A DNA stretch of 46,871 nucleotides from Gonapodya sp. JEL0774 (taxonomy: Eukaryota; Monoblepharomycota; Monoblepharidomycetes; Monoblepharidales; Gonapodyaceae): NCBI GenBank assembly GCA_027604505.1, contig JADIIX010000154.1, positions 1-46,871 of the forward strand, in the 5' to 3' direction. Positions 1 through 15,348 of this stretch are shown here, one piece after another; the first letter of the stretch is position 1, and each line of letters starts with the position of its first letter. The notes under the pieces were generated by a model. That model was not told the DNA's origin. It saw nothing but the letters and a program-made list of their open reading frames with translations, and did not search any database. The position numbers and the translations under genes were made by a program.

Positions 1-1
1 G

Positions 2-409
2 TTCATGCTCCATCATGGCAAATACCCGCCTGTGGATTTGAAAGGCCGGGTTCACCATCCTGTTATGAATACTTTGAGGGATTTCGACATACAACTCGCG
101 GATTTACTCTCACAACTAATATGTCCTGAGGAAATCCGATTGACCGTGAGAGTCCTGTAACGTGCCGATGTATTGTCAATTCCTCTTGGTTGAATAATCG
201 TGCAACATCAGGCAAAAAAGGCTCTGAGTCACCCTTGGCTCAATGCTTCCACACATGTAAACGAACGCGAGCAGTTGGAACACGTAAATACGGTCTCGAA
301 TGAGGAGAGGGACGAAAACCAAATGAATGCTTCGGAACCGGCTGTTAATGGATTCCGATACAACGTTGCAGGGAGTCAAACCAAACGAAAGAAGCGCTCA
401 AAAGTGTGA
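2..409 (+). CDS. Ser/Thr protein kinase, C-terminal fragment (5' end outside window)
   Basis: Only the last two exons are present: 2-145 and 212-409, separated by a 66-nt GT-AG intron (146-211). Joined, they read through the end of a kinase catalytic domain. A hydrophobic helix-F-like stretch is followed by IRLTAKKALSHPWLN, the usual subdomain XI signature (an invariant-type arginine, then an HPW box). After it comes a polar tail of about 50 residues ending in a basic cluster, TKRKKRSKV, which could be a nuclear localisation signal. The intron interrupts the subdomain XI motif itself, and the correct reading frame appears only after splicing. The ATP-binding and catalytic loops lie upstream of the window, so substrate class and subfamily cannot be assigned. 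That it is a kinase rests on this one motif and its spacing. Confidence 0.72.
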
Positions 410-1677
410 ACATTCAATTCAATGAGGGATCCACTCAACATTTGACGGCGGTGAACTACAAACGCAGTCGTCTAAATACACAATAACAATGTTGAACGGT
501 TAAGATCTGGTGGCCCCCGTGGGTTCCTGTTGTACCACTTTGACCATCGTGCGTGGTCGTCTCGCGGGGATTAGAAAGTGTGGAGACCCTGTGTCGCCCT
601 ATACACGTGGGGTTCATCGACATACCCAATGAAGGCCGGCCACCACAGATGCCTCACTCTCACAGTCACCACCGCTTTGGACGAAAGATGGTAAGCGAAC
701 ACGAGCATCTGGCAACTGTATCAAGTTAGACATACCAAGGATGGAATGTGCCAACATTCAAGAGTGACAAATGCGTTGTGACGACTGTAACCATGTCTAC
801 CCCATCTTTATTTCTCACGCGTGACCCATTTTAATCCTCTCGTGCCATTCGTGGAGCATCGGGAACAATATGAGTGTCGCAAACACCACTTGAAGTTCAA
901 GAATTTCTTTCTGGAGAAAATGTGATCGAACGTGCCGCATGATGAACGTCCAGAGTGATGTCCGACAAACTTCGCCTCGTTTCACTCCAACTGCAGTCGG
1001 AGAACGTCCGAGATCTGGAAAGGACGAGAAAGAAGTTATGGGGCCATAAACGAGTAATCCAAGGCAGGCGGTGGAGTTGAGATGATCGCCAACTTGACTG
1101 GTCTGACCTTGAAAAGTAGACGCCCATGCCAATGATTCATTCTTTGAAATTTTCCATGGTGTGATTTGTACTGGATTACAAGATACAATAATCTACTACC
1201 CGATGACGGAGGCGGGTGGAGGGAGATCATCGAGAAAACAACACAGAGTTGCTAGTGAGAACGAGATAAACCAGGAAGACTGGAGCAATGCAAAACAATA
1301 ATTTGGTGTTGGTGGGTCCCAGGGTACCAAATTATAATTGTGGCGTGCGAACAGAACCGGCTGAACGACCCACCAGCACTACAACAACCACCTATTACCA
1401 AACAGCAAGCCATCGACGCCGCCAGCAGAGTCACCGGACAGACACACAACACAGACAGCGCAGTGAGTGCACCATGCATGGATGGCGCTCTTGGTGGCTG
1501 TACCCGCAGTCGCCGTTGGCTGTGGTTCACTTCCGCTTGTCCTCCCCTCTCCCACTCCCGCTCGCCCCCATTCTGCCTCCCCTCTCTGTCCACCTCCGGC
1601 CACCCGACCTTCTCTCTTGTTTTCCCTGTGTGTCTCCTGCGCTCTCACTTCCTCTGCCTGTCTCTGTCGCTCATTAG
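410..1677. other. Intergenic region with pyrimidine-rich leader of the ubiquitin gene
   Basis: I find no convincing gene between the kinase stop and the ubiquitin start. Open frames here are short, lack recognisable motifs and have no matching splice partners. From about 1500 to 1677 the plus strand is strongly C/T-rich. The sequence CTCATTAG immediately precedes the ubiquitin ATG, so the leader may contain a 5'UTR intron that ends at the start codon. That would be an inference from the acceptor-like context only. Confidence 0.4.
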
Positions 1678-3471
<1,794 letters not shown>

Positions 3472-3530
3472 ACAACCCAACACCCGCCACCTCGCCACAC
3501 AAAACTCTGTGGTATGAACCTCTTTCATGA

Positions 3531-3570
3531 ACCCCCCCCACCCCCCCACCCCCCCACCCCCGCCCCCCCT
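3531..3570. repeat. (CCCCCCCA)n octamer tract
   Basis: Runs of seven or eight C are broken by single A residues at 3540, 3548 and 3556, giving an 8-bp period, then by a G at 3562. The complementary strand is a series of G7 runs with G-quadruplex potential. It starts 60 bp after the Ub-AN1 stop codon, so it probably falls in the transcribed 3' flank. Confidence 0.85.
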
Positions 3571-4650
3571 TTGATGAGTTTCCACCTCTCTCCCGTACGT
3601 CCAGAAGTGGGGACAGGCACTTTTCTTTTATCAGTCCTTTTCTTTTCTTTCTTTCGTATAAGTACTCTTTTGCGTAGAGTTGTTTGAGAGAATGGGGAGA
3701 CGGTTGCTGTTGGGTCGGTGTCTTTCCTGTCTTCCCTTTTAAGCTGAGATGTACTACGTTCTGTTCAAAATGCTCAATGAGACACGTTAGGTGGTTAGGT
3801 ACATTCCATGAATTGGGTGGTGTTTCTAAGGATATCTTGCACTATGTTCTTTGGGGGGCGGGAAAGAAGAAGCCTCCTACTGCAATAACCACGGCAGATC
3901 TACGCTGCGTTGTGTGAGTGGTGTAAGGTAGGAGAAAAGGGGGGATAACGGGGCAGAGGGTTACAAGTAAGTTAGGTGCCCATGCCCTGGACCTCAGTCA
4001 CGTGTGACCAGCACCCAGAAGCTGCCCCATCGAACAGACATCTTGAAACCACTAGACCGACTGACATCTTGGAGTGCTCGCACTCATGAGACGTTTTATC
4101 TTCTAGTCCCACCCTTCTGTCCTCTCTTGCCTCCTTGAACGCGACAAATGAGTGACGCCGGTTGAGGAATTCGACAACTCCTTTGGGGTATGTTCCCCCC
4201 CATATATCTTCACGTGAGTACGGCATCAACAGAGCTGTTGCAATCAAATGTCCTTCTCACTGGACTGGCCTTTCTGTCCGATCCAGACATGCCGTCCGCT
4301 TGGTGCACCGTCAGATGGGACCCCGAGGAGGGGACAAGCCTATGGCCCGGCGTCATGTGCTAAAGCCTTCAGTGTCCCTGCGGGTGTATAACCACTGGAC
4401 GGGGCAACGTGTGTGAGGACGGGGGGGAAAGTAGGTTTGGACGACATAAATATTGGGAAACGGAGAATACCACCGAGAGTGCCGGAGAGAGACGGTGATT
4501 GGACGTAGGTGTGGTGAATAGTGAGCGGTAGCAAGGTAGCAAGGTAGTTATGTGGTGCCATTGCGAGCTGCGTCCATGTCGCGCACCCCGGGAACGTCTC
4601 CGGTTTCTCTGCACCGGAGAGCGACGAAAGGCTCGCTCTAATCTTCTTAA

Positions 4651-4656
4651 TTTATT
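4651..4656 (-). terminator. Candidate polyadenylation signal AATAAA of the alpha/beta hydrolase gene
   Basis: TTTATT on the plus strand gives a perfect AATAAA on the minus strand, about 200 nt past the hydrolase stop codon and inside an AT-rich stretch. This is a hexamer match only. Confidence 0.35.
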
Positions 4657-4856
4657 TTATAAAATTGTATACCTGTATAATACATTTGCTCAGGCTATAG
4701 CTCTTTCACAGAGGGGAATAGCAGCTGCTACAGTCCAGACAAAGATGTGTTATGTACATTTACGTGTCAAACAATTCATTTGATATCATCTAAAGTTCTA
4801 AGTGCGAATCAAGCACTCAACCCCTCGTATCCAAAGCGCACACCATCCCCGCCATC

Positions 4857-6762
4857 TCACCATCCCCTCCTCCCTTGATCTCTGGTAGACGATCCCAGGA
4901 GATCTTCATTCTCTCCCTTTCTCCATGTCCTCACCCCCACGCTCAGATCCTCACGCTTCACCTTGACACCTTGTTCCTCCAACATCTCGGCGAGTATGAC
5001 CTCGTTAAACACGGGAGGGTTATCGAGGTACAAATGGTGCCCGCCTTCAGGGACTCGAACGACCTTGACTCGATCGAGTGGCATGGCTTTGGCTGCTTCT
5101 AGCGCATGGCGGTAGTCCATCCAGTCGTGACTGCCATAAACAAAGGTCGTGGGTACTTTCAGTTGCCCGATTCGATCCATGAGTGGTCGTTTGGCGAACG
5201 CGCCTGGAAGAAGAATCGAACCAAGTGCGTACTCTCCCGAACCTCGAAGCGCCAGTGTGTGGTACAGGTATTCCCGCATATCCTTGGCGTCGGATTCGTC
5301 CAAGAACGCAAATCTCCGATCCGTATACCGCTGGACCAAATCAGGTCCCCACGGTCCAACCATTCGGATGATGCCCTGTGGGGTGAAATTCCAACTCCAC
5401 AAAGTACTGACCCAGCCTGGGAGTTTGAAGTCGGAGGGGAGGTGGGGTACGCCGACTGGACTCACGAGAATGAGCTTAGAGACGCGCTCCGGGAAGCGCA
5501 TGGCATACGCAGCAGAGAGGTAGCCACTGAAACGGAATGTGCGATGAGAATCGATGCTGGGGGTCACGGCGAGGACCGGGGAGACGGGAACTCACCCAAG
5601 AGAGTGTCCGCACAGAACCATCTTCTCGATTCCTGACGCCTGCCGCCACGCTTCTAATGAATCCACGAACCACTTCTCCGCTTTCTCTGGGTCGTTGTGT
5701 TTCGGAAACGGTGGTCGCGAAGAGTTACCCATACCCAGCCAATCGAACGCCATGATTTTGGTGTTGTTCAGGAGAGAAAGGCCATAATAGTTACGGTACT
5801 GGCAGGGGCAACGGTATTAATAAGACGATGAATGAGAAATTGGTAGAGCCAGCCACGAAGGCCATACCCACAAAGAAGCCCAGCGCCGCGCCGTATCCAT
5901 GTGCAATGACCAGTGTCTGTTTCTCTGACTTCTCCGAAGCTCCCGTCTTCAGAGCATTCAGCCCTTGATACTTGGCAAGCAGTCTCCCACCAGCAGCAGT
6001 GCTCAGGGGTGTTTGTACTTCTGCACGCGCGGAGCTCCCCTCAGGTGCAGCACCATCTTCAAAGTCAGTGATTGAGACCTTGGATTCGGAAACCGTGAAC
6101 GGTTGGGAGCTATTGGCTTTGGTGTCAAGTTCCGCATTGAGCTCGGAAAGTAATCGGGGAGGTGAAGCGGGGGTGGAGAGAACTCCCGACGACGTATCAT
6201 CAATGATCAGTGTGTTGATAAAAGCTCCCTTGAACTGAGGATCTTTCGAGCCAATGTCCACAAGTCGAATCACCGCGCTCTTAGAGTGGGCGGAATGTAC
6301 GGATTGAGAGATGTGAGTGGTTTGTGAACTGGAGGGAAGAGCCTGAGGATTGGTCGATGACTGTGCTAGTTTAGCGGTTTCCTGGGGAGACGCGGACGCT
6401 CCAAGATGGGAGGTGAAAAACTGCAAGCGAGAGAGCAGGCGGTCCTGAGACTCTCGTGCCTTGTTCTGCGAAGTTCTGTTCCTGAAGCGGTAGGTACGTA
6501 GGGTCCGTCACCGTTTCCGACACACGAAACCACACCCGGGCACTCACCACCAGCTGAAAAGAAAGCTTGAGTGCAGTGTGGGATCGTTTACAGAATCCTG
6601 GGATCGCAAGGCATCGCTTTCGGCAGACGACGACGACGAGGTCATGGAATCGACGAGCCGTTGAAGATAGGCGGGAAGCAGAGACGGTGGTGGGGTTCTG
6701 AATGAGAAAGACGCAGCAGCTTCTCGTGCGCGCTGGGCTGCGTGACGTGGAGCTTGGTTCAT
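4857..6762 (-). CDS. ABHD4/ABHD5 (CGI-58)-like alpha/beta hydrolase, acyltransferase/lipase family
   Basis: Four exons on the minus strand: 6762-6548, 6481-5872, 5798-5596, 5526-4857; 565 residues. The N-terminus has the family's tryptophan-rich SWW element followed by a helix. A Ser/Thr-rich insert of roughly 120 residues explains why it is longer than ABHD5 (about 350). The fold core follows: the HGYGAALGFF oxyanion-loop region, a nucleophile elbow GHSLGG near residue 340 (completed only by joining exons 3 and 4), a C-terminal Asp in HDWMDY, and GGHHLYLDNPP at 504-514. That last segment contains both the catalytic His and the H-x4-D motif (506-511) linked to lysophosphatidic acid acyltransferase activity in this family. 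Animal ABHD5 has lost the nucleophile Ser; it is present here, so an active enzyme is expected. Fungal Cld1 (cardiolipin deacylase) is related and an alternative identity. Confidence 0.88.
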
Positions 6763-6989
6763 AAACTGACGGGATGAACAGCGCTTTATATGAGTGTACG
6801 AAAGTTTGTGTGGCAGGAGATCCCGGATTTACGTGGATTCCCCGAAACAGATTTCGACGCAGATATGTAACGTAGTCATTTATACACATGTTTGCTCATG
6901 AACAAGTCAATCAACGATGGAAGAGGAACTGATAATGTCTTAGTAAACTCCCAAGTTCTTATGTTGGGAAACAACAGCGAACAAGCATC

Positions 6990-8389
6990 TCACCCCAACC
7001 CAAGACACTGGTCGAGATGCTCGTTCACCTTCCATTCCTCTACCACCAGCCCACACGCAGGACACTCGACGTTCTCGCGTGTGGGTGCGGAGGCGGGATC
7101 CGGAGTGGGCCTTGACGAAGGTCGTGGTGGCGGTGGGCAGTCAACAGAGGACGTGGAGGGAGGAAGTAGGTGGCGTGGTGGAATCCCACGCGGTGGATGG
7201 GACAAGGTGTGCGTTGATACTGGGGCGGTGGTGGATGGGATGGGCGGGGGGAGGGGGGCCCAACTCAAAGGAATCGTCGTTGTCGCTATAGTATGAGCAG
7301 TGCTTAGTTTCGGATCCGGATTAGGCACCGAGTCACCGGCGTCCACATCATGGACGGTGGGCGAAGTGGTTCCAACTTGAGTGTCTTTGCCTCGTCTAGG
7401 GGATCGAGTCACCCATTGATCCATTGGTCCGACTTTCTTTCGTTTATCAACCACGCGAGAATCTTCTGCGCTAGAAGGGTCTTTGGTTTTGGAGTGAGTC
7501 TCGGATGCAGACGTGGAATCCGATTTTCGCTTCCTGGCCTTCCCACCACGGCCACCGGGGCCACCAGCACTGGGCTTTGTACCACCTTCTCCATCAGCTG
7601 ATTCCATGTCCGGTCCGGATATTTTGACATATTTGCCTCCACAGCTGCTCTGGTGATCGTTCCACCATCGATCGGCGGGCTGTGGAGGTCTGTTCATACT
7701 CCGCTTGACAAAGCCGAAGTACGGTGGTTGAGTCCGACAACTCCCTTCACAGCGCCATATGTGCTTTCTGTAGTGATCGACTTCGTCCCGGAAAGTGTGG
7801 TACACTGTGATGTTCGCCCCCGAGAGCGCACTCAGCCGAGACGCTTGTGAAAGGAAATCAGGTCCATGACCACTTCGGTCGCGGGAGCCGTTGGTGAGGA
7901 AGAGATATGCGTGAATCATTTCATGGAGGAGAGTGCTGATGAGGTCGCAGCGAGGACGGAACTTGAGAAGGGGATCTGAAAGTCGCACAGAACAGTAGCC
8001 ACCTGGGAAATCTGGAGCAGACAGAGAATCAGAGAGAGCTCATAAATTTCCTCTACTTGGAGAGTAGGGTGCGTACAGTAGCACATGCCAGCACAAAGAG
8101 TCATCTTCGCACTCCAACGACATTCGACTGCTGCAAGTCGCCCACCAAAGTACTCCCGGTCAAACACTTGGAAGAGCTCCCTGATATCAGGAGTCGGATC
8201 CTCTGCATCCGACGCTCGAGATGCCACGTATGGGTCGAACATGGTATTGAACGATGACGGGGATGACCGTTCAGCCTGAAGCTCTTCCTCGAGCTGTTTC
8301 GCCGCTAGATGATCGTCATAAGCTTGTATTTGAGAGAGCTCATCTTCCCAAAGACGGCGTGCCAGTTGCTCGTCGGTTTCCGCGCTCAT
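6990..8389 (-). CDS. SPRTN: Spartan-like DNA-dependent metalloprotease (DNA-protein crosslink repair)
   Basis: Two exons on the minus strand: 8389-8077 and 8002-6990; 441 residues. Known family role: DNA-activated zinc protease that degrades proteins crosslinked to DNA during replication. Seen here: a SprT domain with LCAG, the RLSDPLL element and the zinc-binding HEMIH (His131, Glu132, His135), a further downstream His in GHGPDF, then a long basic, low-complexity region. The end is a UBZ4-type ubiquitin-binding finger (Cys418, Cys421, His433, Cys437). The first ATG in frame is at 8449; I prefer 8389 (MSAETDEQLARRLW) because SPRTN proteins begin with a short acidic helix of this kind. I found no clear PCNA-interacting or p97-binding box, so recruitment may rely on UBZ. 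The second exon starts inside the conserved core, and the reading frame of the protease domain requires this 74-nt intron. Confidence 0.93.
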
Positions 8390-9521
8390 CGGAAGTAACC
8401 AGATATTGCGAAGACCAGGTCTACTGCTTTGGTCGGTAAAGTTGCCCAAGCACAGACGTGTAAGAGTTCAACCAACACATCCATCCACCACCACTCGCGC
8501 CAACCCAATCGGCCCGCGTCCCTCTGCGCGGGGTTCACACTCAAGATTATTCCCTCCCTTGTGATTGATTGCCAGTTGATGGCAACTCGTATTAGTTCAT
8601 AATACCAATCATGTGGGAATCAGTTTCAAGGGCGACAACGTTATCATCGTTGTTGATCACGTTTCTTGCTCAACAAGAGCGGTTGTTAGCCTTGGTGGAT
8701 TGAGTTCAACACCTCGAATACATTTTTTGTTTCCGCCCTTGAGATTGATTCCCAGGTGAATGTTGCAACTCACCTAGGAACAATATCAAGGGAGGAAGCG
8801 TCCAAAGGTCACTGGTCCTTGCTGAACAAGGGGTATTCAGCCGTTGGTATACTGAGTCGTCATTTTCCAGCCACCAAAGCGTGTAGCCTGAAAAATGGAT
8901 ATCGCAGAACTGAGAGGGATATTTTATCAGTGACGGGTTTTTGTAGTCTGGTTTGGCAGACGTCAATGTGCAGATCGGGTGGGACTGAGTGCATGGCATT
9001 GTGAGCTCAGGTGCGTATCCAGGCTAGGTTTTTGTTGCCCCTGTCTCCTACCAAATCTGTCTTCATTCACAATATCTTTGTCCAGCTTCTTGTCCACTCT
9101 AGAATCCGGTGACCCTGCCTTCCCACCCTCTGCTTTGCACCGTCTGGAAAATATTTCTCCTTCCACCACTCCCCTCAGTTTCTCGCAAGGATCGAGGTTT
9201 TTTCACACGACGCGACGTATGCCGTTATCCCCATTGCTGTCTGCACTTACTGCTGTCCTGGAAGCGTTGAAGACTCTTGTTGCTGATGCCTCTTGACATT
9301 GAGGGAGAAGGGAGGCAAAGGTTGAGAGTGGGAACATCAATAGTATTTAAAACTGTAATCATGGCTATCCAGTAGTTCGTATTCTCACTTTCAAAAAGAA
9401 TCAATTGGTTTATGTACTGCCCGGATTTGGGTCTATTCGCCTTGTGTTATCTTGGTGAAGTCAGTCGCTGCAACCTAAAATACTTTCACCAGTCTCGATC
9501 AACACACAGTCTCTCTTCCTG
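8390..9521. other. Divergent intergenic region between Spartan and CBP20
   Basis: This 1.1-kb gap must hold the promoters of two divergent genes. I see two imperfect direct copies of a roughly 35-bp sequence (about 8556-8589 and 8736-8771; core GATTGATT...CAACTC). A weak open frame at about 8979-9296 (+) ends in a hydrophobic 25-residue stretch from an ATG, preceded by a basic RFFHTTRR. It lacks an upstream ATG and any family resemblance, so I do not call it a gene. Confidence 0.4.
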
Positions 9522-10930
9522 ATGGCGGCCGTCCCATCTCTTGCCGCGCCGTCATCTTACCGCGATAGACGAAACAAACGATTCGTGAGTCCGGAACAAA
9601 GTTGAGCGTGGCTCCTCCTATGGCATCTCGACACTGACCCTCCCCTGTCCGTTTCACATTTGATTTCCAACACAACCCGCGACTAGAAATCGGACGAAGA
9701 ATGGAACGTGAGCATGATTTAACCGCGATAGGCATTCATTTCCCTGGCGCCTCCCTCATTTTCATGTATGCAACTTCACCTTTCAGAGAGCCATCGCTGC
9801 ATCATCCACCCTCTACGTGGGGAATCTTTCTTTCTTCACCACTGAAGAGCAGGTGAGATTCATTGGAGAGCAGTGGAAAATGAAACTGGTTTGGACACCT
9901 TCGCATCACCGACTTTGGAATCACGACAAGAATGAAGTCGGAATAGGAATGTGGTATCTGGAAGGAACCACTGCTTCGACGCATTATCAGTCGAGAGTCT
10001 GCAGTCGCTCCGATGACGCATGTCTGGACGGGGAAAGCAGGGACGCCTTTTGGAAGAAGCTGGTCCCACCACTGTTCGCAGAACCTCTTGCTCACAAACT
10101 CCTCGCTCTCGATTACCACACCCCACTCTCCAAGATATTCGAACTCTTCTCCAAAGTTGGCGAGATCCGACGAGTTATCATGGGCCTCGACGCCAAGCAA
10201 AAGACCCCATGCGGGTTCTGCTTCGTAGAGTAAGCGTGCCCACAGTTCACTCCCCCCTTCAGCGTACACACCTCTGTCTCTCCCGATCCGAAACAACTCC
10301 CCACATCCCCCACCTCGCCCCACCACCGCCCAAACTCCAGATACTACTCCCACCAGTCCGCCCTCTCCTCCCTCCTCTTCCTCAACGGCACCAAACTCGA
10401 CGAACGTCCTATCCGCACAGACCTCGACCCGGGATTCGAAGAGGGGAGACAATACGGTCGGGGGAAGTCGGGAGGCCAGGTCAGGGATGAGTGGAGGGCG
10501 GATTACGATGCGGGGAGGGGTGGGTGGGGGAAGCAGGGTGAGATGTATGCGGACGCGGGTGAGGCACCCGCGGGGGCGGAACAGTACGGGGGGATGGGTG
10601 GTTGGGGCGCGGGTGGAGGAGGGTGGGGAGGTGGGGGAGGTGGGGATCATTACAAAGGTAAGTGGATGGGTGGTTTGTACTTTCTGGGTAGCGCCCAAGC
10701 TGACTCTTCTTGCTCTTTTTTCCAAATCGACTGTTTTGTTTGGTAAGGCAGTGGCAAACGCGCTCGGGACTATGAATCCAATGGGCGATATGACGATGGA
10801 GGGTCTCGGAAGAGGGCAAGAGATGACGAGGTGAGCACGAGTGGTATTACCCGCTATTGCTGCATTTCTGGTCACCAACCACGAAGCGAAATATTTACAA
10901 CAGCACCCGCGATTCCGAGAAAAAGACTGA
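9522..10930 (+). CDS. CBC2: Nuclear cap-binding protein subunit 2 (CBP20)
   Basis: Seven exons: 9522-9584, 9687-9707 (a 21-nt microexon), 9787-9852, 10135-10229, 10341-10657, 10748-10830, 10904-10930; 223 residues. With CBP80 it forms the cap-binding complex that binds the m7G cap of nuclear transcripts and supports splicing, export and decay. The single RRM is complete: RNP2 is [11 protein letters not shown] and RNP1 is GFCFVEYY, split by an intron. The cap-pocket tail [16 protein letters not shown] is nearly identical to animals and yeast. After it comes a Gly/Trp-rich extension and a short basic end with KRARD repeated twice. The last two splice sites were chosen because only they keep this basic tail in frame; skipping the final intron would add about 50 unrelated residues. 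The gene start is supported by a Tyr/Arg-rich N-terminus like that of fungal orthologues. Confidence 0.93.
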
Positions 10931-11088
10931 GCACCTTCTGCATCACGGTCTTACCATACGGGCGTGTGTATTTGGAAACGATAGTTTGGAAGCACTTAAT
11001 GACGTCCACTTAACTGTCTACATTACAGTTACAGCAATACATGAATATCAGGCCACGCCTGACATGCTGTTCACAGTCCCATGTACCT

Positions 11089-13943
<2,855 letters not shown>

Positions 13944-14144
13944 TGTAATGAATCACGATGCGTCAAGGCGGATTCGGTTTTCTGTCCGTGTGATTCCCAA
14001 TGGGCGAGAGAAATGGGCGAGAGTGCTGTTGACGCGGGCGAAAGTGTGGAGTGAGGTAACTAACTTGACCAAAGCAGTGGGATGGAGGCCCTGAATAATT
14101 GTTCAATTTTGAAAGCTTTGGCAGCACCTTTTCCCTTTGCCATC

Positions 14145-15169
14145 ATGCAGCAACAGCGCGGAGGAACAATATCCGAATTCATTGCCGCTCGGAAGAAGGC
14201 CGGCATGACCTGGGAGGACTTTCGAGTCCTCAAAGCAAAACATGATGATTCTCAATTCTCGGACAAGGAAATGGCTCAATATCGCAAGGTGGGAGACATT
14301 CTTTGGCAGTAATTGTGTTATGTGATTGCGTTATCGCAATCACCACGACTAGTTGCTCATTGCGTTTTTTGGTGTCCAGCAACTCGATGCTGACCGAGAG
14401 AACCGCTTGAAAGAGCGCGAGGAGAAGTCTTCTCGTAGCGATAAAGACGACAAAAAGCGAAAGAAGAAGAAGACCCATAAGGAGAAGGACAAGGCGCGAA
14501 AGAGTAGAAAGCGGGACGATAGTGACGAGCGGGATAGCCGGAAGAAGAAGCGCCGTCACGCTTCGGATTCAGACCTGGAAAGTGAGGAAGCATCTGGGGA
14601 CTCAGATGAGTCTCGAACAAACTCGGACGCATCTCAAGAGAAGGTGAGCAATCTCTTGCAGGTCTAGATCTGCCGTTGGTGGAGAATCCTTTTCCTTCTA
14701 AATGAAACCCGTGTAGAAGCGCCGACGGAAAACTCGCAACGAGAAGAAATCTCGGGACCGAGGCAATGACAGAAAAGGATCTCGCTCGAGATCACGAGAG
14801 AGGTCGCGAGATAGGTCCCGCGAGAGATCCCGACGAACCTCGTCCCAGGACTCCAGGGAGCGTTCCAGAGAAGCTCGGAGAGGCTCCAATCGAAGTGAAG
14901 ACGACTTGCAGGGGCGTGGAGATCGTAGGAAATCTCCATCGCGTCGGGGAATCGATGATGAGGATGGAATTGCCCATCACCAGTCAAGGAGGAATTCGAG
15001 GTCTCCGCCACGCACTGGAAGTCGCAGTAGAAGCCCCGACCGCATCAAGCTGGACCGTCGAGACCAGCGTGAAAATGATGAAAGGAGCAACGAACGACTA
15101 CGGGCATCTGAGCGGAGGGAAGGAACTCGAAGTCAGACCCCTGAAGAGGGTGAAGTGGCCGAACATTAA
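14145..15169 (+). CDS. Lysine/arginine-serine-rich nuclear protein, FAM133-like N-terminus
   Basis: Three exons: 14145-14288, 14380-14643, 14717-15169; 286 residues. An in-frame ATG at 14082 would add 21 residues. I favour 14145 because the conserved-looking part begins just after it. The N-terminal 60 residues (TISEFIAARKKAG, TWEDFRVLKAK, MAQYRKQLDADRENRL) are helical and recall FAM133 proteins, which share a TI-x-E/D-F/Y...TWEE pattern; this is a loose resemblance from memory. The rest is highly charged: a Lys-rich block, an acidic Ser/Asp/Glu block, then many RS, RD and RE dipeptides typical of SR-like splicing-associated proteins. It ends in a short acidic tail. A nuclear role in RNA processing is an inference from composition. 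Confidence 0.75.
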
Positions 15170-15348
15170 GGTCTAATTAATTGTTAGTTGTGCATTGCTC
15201 ATTCTTAGAATTACATTTTACCGATTGAGCGTCAATCGCTCGTTTCTTGGTCTCTGTGCTTCTCCCCTCTGCACAAACAAACTGGCCTCTGTGAGACGAC
15301 GCAAGCAGCACAGAATAGACCACAACCCGAAACCCAAACTCAATCAAC

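Larger units (their letters stand above)
3472..4856. other. Intergenic region, 3' flanks of two convergent genes, with a C-rich octamer repeat
   Basis: This lies between the stop codons of the convergent Ub-AN1 and alpha/beta hydrolase genes. It holds the (C7A)n tract at 3531-3570, a T/C-rich stretch near 3622-3656 and an AT-rich part near 4640-4790. No open frame has recognisable content. A tRNA-like stretch on the minus strand near 4010-4080 was examined and rejected. Confidence 0.5.

Noticed and set aside
815-1132. 105-codon minus-strand frame upstream of the ubiquitin gene
   Set aside because: Two overlapping frames on the same strand are equally open, and no motif or conserved composition was seen.
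4010-4080. Minus-strand stretch with tRNA-like features (GGTCTAGTGGTTT D-arm-like word and a 6-bp TCAGTC/GACTGA terminal pairing)
   Set aside because: No T-loop TTCGA sequence and no anticodon stem can be formed; the length and pairing seem coincidental.
8979-9296. 105-codon open frame ending in a hydrophobic segment after RFFHTTRR (mitochondrial-signal-like)
   Set aside because: It opens with GTG rather than ATG, is mostly pyrimidine-driven composition, and shows no family pattern; the short ATG-initiated part has only 25 codons.
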